From: Paroedura picta
Lineage: Eukaryota; Chordata; Lepidosauria; Squamata; Gekkonidae
Assembly: GCF_049243985.1 (NCBI RefSeq)
Contig: NC_135372.1
Span: forward strand, 100,777,318 to 100,841,317
DNA length: 64,000 nucleotides
Direction of reading: 5' to 3'
Translations under genes and position numbers: made by a program
Notes under the pieces: generated by a model
Told to the model about the DNA's origin: nothing
Databases searched by the model: none
The model's input: the letters and a program-made list of their open reading frames with translations, nothing else
Shown here: piece by piece, positions 11,101-20,100 of the stretch
How the letters are laid out: every line of letters starts with the position of its first letter
How positions within the stretch are numbered: the stretch's first letter is position 1

Positions 11101-14100
11101 CTGTTTGCTGTTTGCATCCTGTGCTCCTGCTCCTTTTGCATTAGGGTTGTCCAGCCTTTCTATTCTCAGAGCCACTGTATTCTTCTCAGAGCTTCCAATC
11201 AGAAAGTATGTTTCCCACAAAAAACCAACAACTAGATCTTTTAGGAGTATGTTCATAGTAAATATTTCCCAGATACAAGAAGCAGGCACTTAGGCATAGT
11301 ATTACATACAGTTGTGCACATTTATATACTTCTATACCACACGTGTCTGTCACATTGTGGGGCAAAACTAAACACAGTTTTACCTGCCTTTACTATTGCT
11401 GCTACCACCTCAGGTAAACTCCAACTCCTCTTATGGATTGGCTGAATACAGCTTCACTGGGGTGTCACTCAGTAGCATGCCAAGCAGTTAGGCAGATGGG
11501 TAAGGACTTGTGCAGACTCTCTCAAGTGAAACAAACTTTTTTTCTACAAGGCACAAACTCAGGGTACCATAAAGACAGGGACTAGGTTCAGTAATCAAAA
11601 TAAACAAAAAGACAGTTACTGGCTAGTACTTGCAATCCACGTCGCATCTGATCTCTGACAGTTGTAGGATGCCCCCATTCCAGGCACCTCTGCAGTCCTC
11701 TTTGCATCAGTCTCCTCTGTCATCCATCGTCGTAAAACACACACTCTAACGCACTCAACCACAGACCCGAGAGGAGTTCCCAGGAGTTTATTTCCAAACA
11801 AAAGACCGGCTCCCATTCAGACTTCCCCTACCATGTGTGTTCCAGGGGCCTTTAGCCTGTCTTGATGCCAAGCCTTGGTGCTCAAGCCTGCCAAACCTGG
11901 ACTCCTGAACTGAGAGGTGTCCAAACATCAAAGGGCTGACATGTTATCCCTCTCAGTTGGAAAAGGATGCTCTGTATCTAGCAAAGAGCATCTTCTCTCC
12001 AACCAGAGCAACGTCAGGACTGTCTTCCGTCATCATAACTGTCAAGACATCTCTTGCCCCCCTGCCTCTCAACTCATCACTGTGTCTTACAACCTGAAGT
12101 TTTCTTTTCCTTAAAAATAAACTCTTTACTATAACTTTATTACCTTTCATTAAGGCTGCCTAATGTCAGATGCAATTGCCTTAAAGGCTGCCAATTGGCC
12201 AGTCCTTTGCCATGTTGTTAGAAAATCAATCGAGGACCATTCAGATTTGGGAGAGATTCTGTTACTCCCTGAGGCTGAAAAATGTCAGTTTTAACCAGTC
12301 AGCTTATGTCTGTTTAAGAGTAGGATAGATTTTTTAATGCTGCAGATTGTCAAGATATTGATTTCGGTGACTGCATGCCTCAGGATATAAAATTTTATGT
12401 AAGTGTTCTTTCAGTAACCTGAAAATTCCCCTTTAAAACAGAATGTACACATTAGATAATTTTTTGAAAATGAAAAACTTTCAACTGATTGAGAACCTAC
12501 TAGCACAGGATCTAGAATTCTGTGACAACTGGAAACACAAGTGTTCTGTCCAGAACAGATGGTTACGATAGGGCCAGTTTGCCTAGTGTGAAGTTGGCTG
12601 GAGAATTCCTGGTATATTATTAGACAGGTAAGTTGTGACTTCCATAAAAACCTGGAATGCACTATCCTATTCAGCATGCTCAGCTACAGTAATTGAATAG
12701 AGTAATCCTCACTACTAACATGAATACAAGAGAGAAGGAACAGAGAATCACAGAATTCAAATATAGCTGACAAAGTCCACATTGTGATTCACTTTGCATT
12801 TATAACACACCCCTTCAATGAGATATTTTTTATTTCTGTTATTGTTGTTCTCTTTCTTGTAGGTCCTCCAGGGCCTCCTGGGGGGTTGGTGGTGAGGGAC
12901 ATAAAAGATACCACTGTGCAGCTGAGCTGGAGTCGAGGCTCTGATAACCACAGTCCTATTGCTAAATATGTCATCCAGTCCCGCACTCCACTCTTCTCCA
13001 AATGGAAGCAAGTGCGCACCAGTAAGTGTCTTGAGGGCAGTGGCCCATACTGTGTATGCTCCGGCATTAGGCTTCACTCCTCTTTTGGCACTGCTTGCTC
13101 TATTTGGTCTGTTCTTGTGCTTTTGGGTTATAGATCCTGCAAATATTGAAGGTAATGCAGAGACCGCCCAAGTGGTCAACCTCATACCATGGATGGATTA
13201 TGAATTTCGGATCCTGGCTAGCAACATCCTTGGGACAGGAGAACCTAGTATGCCATCTGCTAAAATCCGCACCAAAGAAGCTGGTGAGTACATGTGTTTT
13301 TTTGAGGGGAGAAAAAAATCTGGCAGTAGCTACATTACAGAACTTTGTCTTCCATGACAGTAGATGCTGCGGTCAACTGCTGCTTACGCACTTAAGAGCA
13401 AGTAAACATCATCTTTGTATTTTTGTGAGGATTATAACATATCTGACATAGTTAAGATTATGATATTTAAGATCTTGTAACCTATTGATTTGACAGCATT
13501 CTTCTTCTTCTTCTTCTTCTTCTTCTTCTTCTTTTCTTCTTTTCTTCTTCTTCTTCTTCTTCTTCTTCTTCTTCTTCTTCTTCTTCTTGCTTTCCTAGAC
13601 ATCCCAAATAGTTATTTTCAGCAGTTTACAAGTGCATTCATAGTATACAAAATTATGTATCATAGTTACAGGACCAATTGACCATTCTGTTAGTATAGTA
13701 GATTGACAACTGAATTGCAAGTCAGTCTTCTTTAGGACATGGCTGCTGCCTTCAGTTTTCTTGGGTGGTGAGGTTATTTGGCCTTCAGATTGCGTGGCTT
13801 ATATTTTCTAATTTAACTTGCATTCTGTCTGTTTTATCGTGGAATAAACCAGTCCCTACAGTTGCACCATCCGGGCTCAGTGGAGGAGGGGGAGCACCTG
13901 GGGAACTCATCATCAACTGGACGGTAAGTTGACTGTAAGCCACACAAAAGTGAATGTTTTCAATACTAATGGGTCTAATCATGTTTCTTGTGGGAATGGG
14001 AGGATAAGCAGAAAATCATTCATGAACTCCTGAATTAATTTGTTGTCCTTCTATCCAGCCTTTAGTCCATCTCAGAACTCAAAGCAGCTTATCCAGCAAA

Positions 14101-17100
14101 GCAGGCACTGACCAAATTGTCTTGCATAGCTTCAGTGGGGTTGCTGTGTCACGTGCCTTCCACACACAGCAGGCTTATGTCTCAAGTGGCTTTAAAGATA
14201 GTGAAGTAGTGAAAATGTGATTAAGATGGCTGTATTTCTTGATGTTGCATTCAACATCTCAACTTGTCCCTATATGCAGAGGCTTCTTGGAAATACATTC
14301 AAGTTAACAGATCTTTAACAGCATTTTAACTGATTGTTTCCTGCCTATAAAATAACATTGTATAAGTATGTGTGTATACCCACACAGACACATTACAGTG
14401 TTCTGGCTGAGCAGTAGGAGAGCAAACCTGAGGACATCTAGTTAGAAGTAAGTCTCATATTATTCAGTGGGGCTTACTCTAAGGAAAGTGAACACAGGAT
14501 TAAAGCCTAGAGCACATTCTAATTATTAAAAACAGCTTTCCCATGGTGAGTGATCTCTGCACCTTCCCACCATTTGGAGTTTGGGTGCCCATTTCATTCA
14601 GCTGCCAGGAACATGGATTAGAGACACGGAGGCTCCAGACATGGCATTACCCAGAGTGTTCTTCTGAACTTTACAGATCAGGCAGGGATCACTTCCTATG
14701 AACAACCATAATTTCTGTTGTGACTAAGTTTTTTTGCTCTAAATTTGTGGACTTCAATTTTTGGTCTTAATACATATCTCAGCCAATGCACCGGGAATAT
14801 CAGAATGGAGATGGTTTTGGGTACATCCTGTCTTTCCGAAAACAAGGCACCCAGACCTGGAAGAAAGCAAAGGTGCTCCATGCAGAATCACTGCACTATG
14901 TTTATCGAAATGAGAGTGTTGCACCATATACACCCTTTGAAGTGAAGATCAGGGCCTTCAACAGGAAAGGAGATGGACCAGAAAGCTTGGTCGCCATTGT
15001 GTACTCTGCAGAAGAAGGTATGCTTGGATCATATGGGTAGCTCGCATTCAAGTATTGCTAAGCTTAGCTGCATTTCTTTCTCATTCTCCCAAGAGCACCT
15101 AATAAAATTAATATTATTATTAGGGGATGCTTCACAGACAGACCAAATGTATGGCTTCTGATCCTTGCCTCATAGATATTTTAAGACTGGATGAGATTTA
15201 TCTGCAGTTACAGACTAATTTAAAGTAAAATTGTTTTACTATAATTTGACAGAACCCAGAGTGGCTCCATCTAACGTTACAGTTGAGGGAGTTTTGGCCA
15301 CAGAAATGGATGTTTCATGGGAGTCTGTGGAGCAGAATGACATGAATGGAATCCTTTTGGGCTATGAGGTAAGTAATATGCTAGACTGATATTGGAACAA
15401 TGCTCAATTTTGGTTCACATTCACCCTCTTTACAAAGAAAAATTCGGCTGCTATGACTGAAACAATGCTCAAACAGATTCCCTCTCCCAGCTCAATCTGA
15501 GCAGCCTTATAATACAGCAGAGTCCCTTCTCCTGAAACACCCTAAATGGACATTCCAGGAGAAATGGTCTAGTGTCAACTACTGAAATACTGTCATTCCT
15601 TAGGAACTCAGATTCCGTCATTTTCTTGGCTTCAGATCCGGTACTGGAAACATGGTGACAAAGAGGAGGCTGCTGACCGAGTGAGGACAGCTGGTCTTGA
15701 GAAGTCGGCACATGTGACAGACCTCAACCCCAACACAAAGTACCATGTGACAGTCAGAGCCTACAACCGGGCAGGGACAGGGCCAGCCAGTCTCCCCGCC
15801 AGTTTCACAACTACAAAACCACGTGAGTAACTATTAGTAATATATTCTTGAGTATGTTTTTGATGTGGAACACATCTTCTGGTGCACTCGGTGAAGTGGA
15901 AGTACTCATGGATGTGACATCCATAAGTCCTCCCCCCTGAAGATGCCATGAGATGGAGGTGGCCAGCGGTGGTGGCAGAGGCCGAGGCCAAGGAGGCCAT
16001 TCCAGCTGTGGCAGCACCACCTGCAGAGGTCAGGGCAGCTGCAGCAGTGCAGACTGGCCTAGCTGTGGAGTTGGCGCTTGCATAGGCTGAGGTAGCTGCA
16101 GTGCCAATGCCTGCAATGCTTGTAGAGAAAAACGACTAATCGATGTTTAAAATATATTCCACATTTTAATAATTCTCTTGGCAAAGTAGTATTTCCTTTT
16201 ATCTATCCTGAATCTACTACCCAACTGGATGCGCTCAAGTTCTAGTATTTGGGGAGAGGGAGAAAATGTATTTGCCCACTCTCTTCACCCCTTCAGGAAC
16301 CTAGCAGACCATGGCTGCTTTGTTGAGTTTGGTGGGTCACAAATTGTTCTGTAAGGGTTTCCTTAAATAGCTACAGTTCACAGGAAGACCAGAAAACAAT
16401 AGGATGGATGTAGGAATATGCTGATCATCTTCCAAGTACGTAAGGAAGAGAAAAATTGACTAAGGGTGATTGGAGAAGGGAACATTCTAGAGCAGTGGTT
16501 CTCAACCTTTCTAATGGAGAGAGCCAGTTTGGTGTAGTGGTTAGGAGTGCGGACTTCTAATCTGGCATGCCGGGTTCGATTCCGCACTCTCCCACATGCA
16601 GCCAGCTGGGTGACCATGGGCTCGCCACGGCACTGATAAAACTGTTCTGACTGAGCAGTGATATCAGGGCTCTCTCAGCCTCACCCACCTCACAGGGTGT
16701 CTGTTGTGAGGAGAGGAAAGGGAAGGCGATTGGAAGCCGCTTTGAGCCTCCTTCGGGTAGAGAAAAGCAGCATATAAGAACCAACTTCTCCTTCTCCTTC
16801 TTCTTCTTCTTCTTCTTCTTCTTCTTCTTCTTCTTCTTCTTCTTCTTCTTCTTCTTCTTCTTCTTCTTCTTCTAATGCCACGACCCTTTAATACCGTGCC
16901 TCATGTTGTGGTGACCCCCAACCATAACATTATGCAATTGTTCTTTCACAGAAATTAAACCAAAACTGACCAATGGCGTAAAGATCCATTGTTCATGATT
17001 GTATGTAAATTGTTTTTTTCCTGAGGTTTCTCAGGTTTCTCAGTTCAGTTCAGTTCTCAGGTTTCTCAGTTCAGTTCCTGAGGTTTCTCAGGTTTCTCAG

Positions 17101-20100
17101 TTCAGTTCTCTTGTCCCACCATGCTGATCGCGTTCTTTTCTGCTGCTGCAGACAAACGCTCTATCTAGGTCTACCCCGCAAGGCTGTTGTGTGGATGGCG
17201 CCCCCTGGCCAAGCTGCTTGCCCTGCCACGATCCCTCTGAAAAGGTTGTTCGACCCCCCAAGGGTACCCCCAAATGTACGAGGGAAGAGAGAGACACATG
17301 AGGAGAGAGGCAGTGACAAACAAGTGAAAAGACAGGCAAAGGGAGACCCTAAAATGAGAGACAGAAAAAAGAAGAAAAGAGAAAGTATAGGAAAGAAAAA
17401 CAGAGGGGTTCAATGTTTCATAAGTTAGGTGGCAGATGGGAGGAACGGTTTGAATGTAGCTCTAGCTGGCTTTCCGTTGCCTCAGTTAAACTCTTCACCA
17501 GTGTGTATCTTCTAGCTCCAAGAAGGCCACCTGGCAACATCTCCTGGAAATTTACCGGCTCTGTGGTAAGCATCAGATGGGATCCTGTGATTGCAAAGAC
17601 AGATGAATCTGCCGTCACTGGGTACAAGGTAAATGAGATCTTTCTCTTGGCTCAGGGATATTAAACTTTTGAAATGCAATATATATTTATTTATTTACAT
17701 TTATATGTGGCCCTCCCCTGGGGCTCAGGTGTATTCTCAATTATTTCTCAAGTCAGGGCAACATTACTTATTAATTAATTAATGTTATTTATAGTCCATT
17801 TTTTACACTGAGATTTAAGGTGATGCACAGTGTAAGGCAGTACTGTACAATCAACAGGATGGGTCATGCAGTGAACAGGGTAATAGAATTACGTTTGCAG
17901 GAATCTGACACAAAGCATCAGTATTAACATGACATGCTAAACGATTCAGAAATTACATACTAGGATAATGCATACAGCAACAAATCGTATGTGCTCTACA
18001 CAATAGTATAAATCACATTCCCTTTCCTTTTGTTAAAACATCTTTCTGAACCATTCCATTGCCTCATTACATGGGTAAGAATGCCCTTCTGAGTAATTCA
18101 GTTTTGCAAATTGTACAGATATAAGGGTTCAACTAAATGAATGTGACAGCTAGTACCTTTGATTGAACCCAGGAAGTAATGGGCTGCCAATGTCATAACT
18201 GCCGAATGGGAGTAATCTGCAACACCTAACTCCTGATGAGAACCAACCTGCATTATTTAGAATCAACTTGAGTCTCTGAGCTGATTTTGAGGGGAGATCT
18301 ATATAGAATACATTACTGTAGTCTAGTCTCAATGTTACCATAGCCTAGTTTTAGGTGGCCAGATCAGTTGGCTCAAGGTATGTGTGTGGAACATCTTTTG
18401 GACTAAACAGATTTGGAAGAATACATTTTGAACCTGCTGGCAGTATAACCCCCAGGCTCTTAACCGAGTCAGCAAGGGTCGGCTAACCCAGAGGTGGGCA
18501 GCACAATGTCCTTCAAGATCTCTGACTTTCCAGTGAGCACTAATTCTGTCTGTCTTGTCAGGGTTATTTTCTGTGTGTTCACTCTTAACCATTTAGCATC
18601 AAGACAGGAGTTGATCTGAGGACCTTTGCTACATTACCAGGAGGTTTGGTTAAGGACATTTTGAGCAGGGCTTTGTCAACACATCGATCACCTCCAACCC
18701 CAAACTATGAAAGATTTGGCTTCCTTTTATATATGCACAAGTGTGGAGCCGCAGGACTTGCAGGGAGGAATCCCCCACAACTTTCCCAACAGGCCCAGCA
18801 TAGCTTCTGGCCTGTGCTGCTGGTAGGTCCAGCATGGCTCCCAGGCTCCTGGGACAACCATCCGAGGTCGATGGGTTCACTGCACTTGCACACAAAATGC
18901 TGTTTTATTTGTGGGTGAATTAAACCCCCACCCATGTTGTTTTAAGATTTCAGATTTTTCTGCAAACTTTGGAGGGATCACCCAAGTTTGCAGAAAAATA
19001 TGTTTTGGGTGTGACCCTGATCCATGGATTTAGGTATCCACAGATTTAGGTATCCACTTGAGAAATAGATATATAGATAAAACAACACTGAGAATCTCTT
19101 TGTTGAAGAATAGGGGTATTACTCTTGTGGTTAAGGTAAAGGTAAAGGTATTCCCTGTGCAAGCACCGAGTCATGTCTGACCCTTGGGGTGACGCCCTCT
19201 AGCGTTTTCTTGGCAGACTCAATACAGGGTGGTTTGGTAGTACCTTCCCCAACTATTGTGGTTACAGGTTTGTAAAAATATATGTTGGGGAGAAGAGATC
19301 CTGACAATTAAGGTCTTTTAAAAGTAAGCCTCAAATGATGCTTCTGCCATAGATGCTGTACAAGCAGGACTCGCACTCCACTCCTAAACTGTATATAGCC
19401 AACAATAATCGGATTGAAGTTCACTTTCCAGAAGACTCCACTCATGCCACAGTGCAAATTAGGACAACTGGGCCAGGTGGAGATGGAGTCCCAGCACAGG
19501 TGCACATCCTAAGGAATGGCGGTGCGTCTCCCTTTTTCTTTCTTTGTGTATTCTCATTCTGATCTGTATGTAAGAGAGGATAATCTCAAATGGCATACTT
19601 ATCTAGGAAAATACTGAAGTTTATCTGCTTCTCATTGCCTTACTTCTCTAAATAACATTTGGAAAAGAACAAAAGCTCTGGTACTAGGTCTGTTTTCTTC
19701 TTGCTTTGTTAAAGGAACAGTGGCAACTTGAGTTTCCCTCCTTATGTGGAAAGTTAGATGGTCTTGTTTGACCACCAAATCAGTTCTTTTGCAAATTTCT
19801 CTCAATGGTTTCTCAAGTGCATTTTAGTCTTGAAAACAAAGGGCACTTTGGTCTTGAGAACAAAGGAATTCACAGGAAATGGTAGCAGCTACAAGCACAG
19901 ACAGCTTCAAGAGGAGACTGGATTACATGTGAAGCAGAGGTCCATCAATGGCTATTAGCCACTGCATATAGATAAAACTCTGTGTAGGAGGCAGTGATAC
20001 TCTGTGTTGTTGATGCTTGGGGGGGGGGACAACAGTGGGAGGGCATCTGGAGTTCTGGCCCTTCCTGATGACACCTGGGTTTTGGGCCCTATGCAACACA

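Larger units (their letters stand above)
16493..17275 (+). mobile_element. hAT-type non-autonomous element, interrupted by a SINE, right end lost
   Basis: Left TIR CAGTGGTTCTCAACCTTTC at 16493. The body resumes at 16871 (TAATGCCACGACCCTTTAAT) and runs parallel to the copy at 20338-20725 up to GGTTGTTCGACCCCCCAAGG. The right TIR is absent. A SINE lies at 16517-16870 and a tandem repeat at 17025-17108. Confidence 0.8.

Noticed and set aside
11510-12130. Possible long terminal repeat-like segment in a CNTN2 intron (has AATAAA and mixed-composition sequence)
   Set aside because: No matching partner copy, no clear TG..CA ends and no flanking duplication seen; not enough to call an element.
16690-16881. 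Poly-glutamate open frame
   Set aside because: Reverse strand of the (CTT)n SINE tail.
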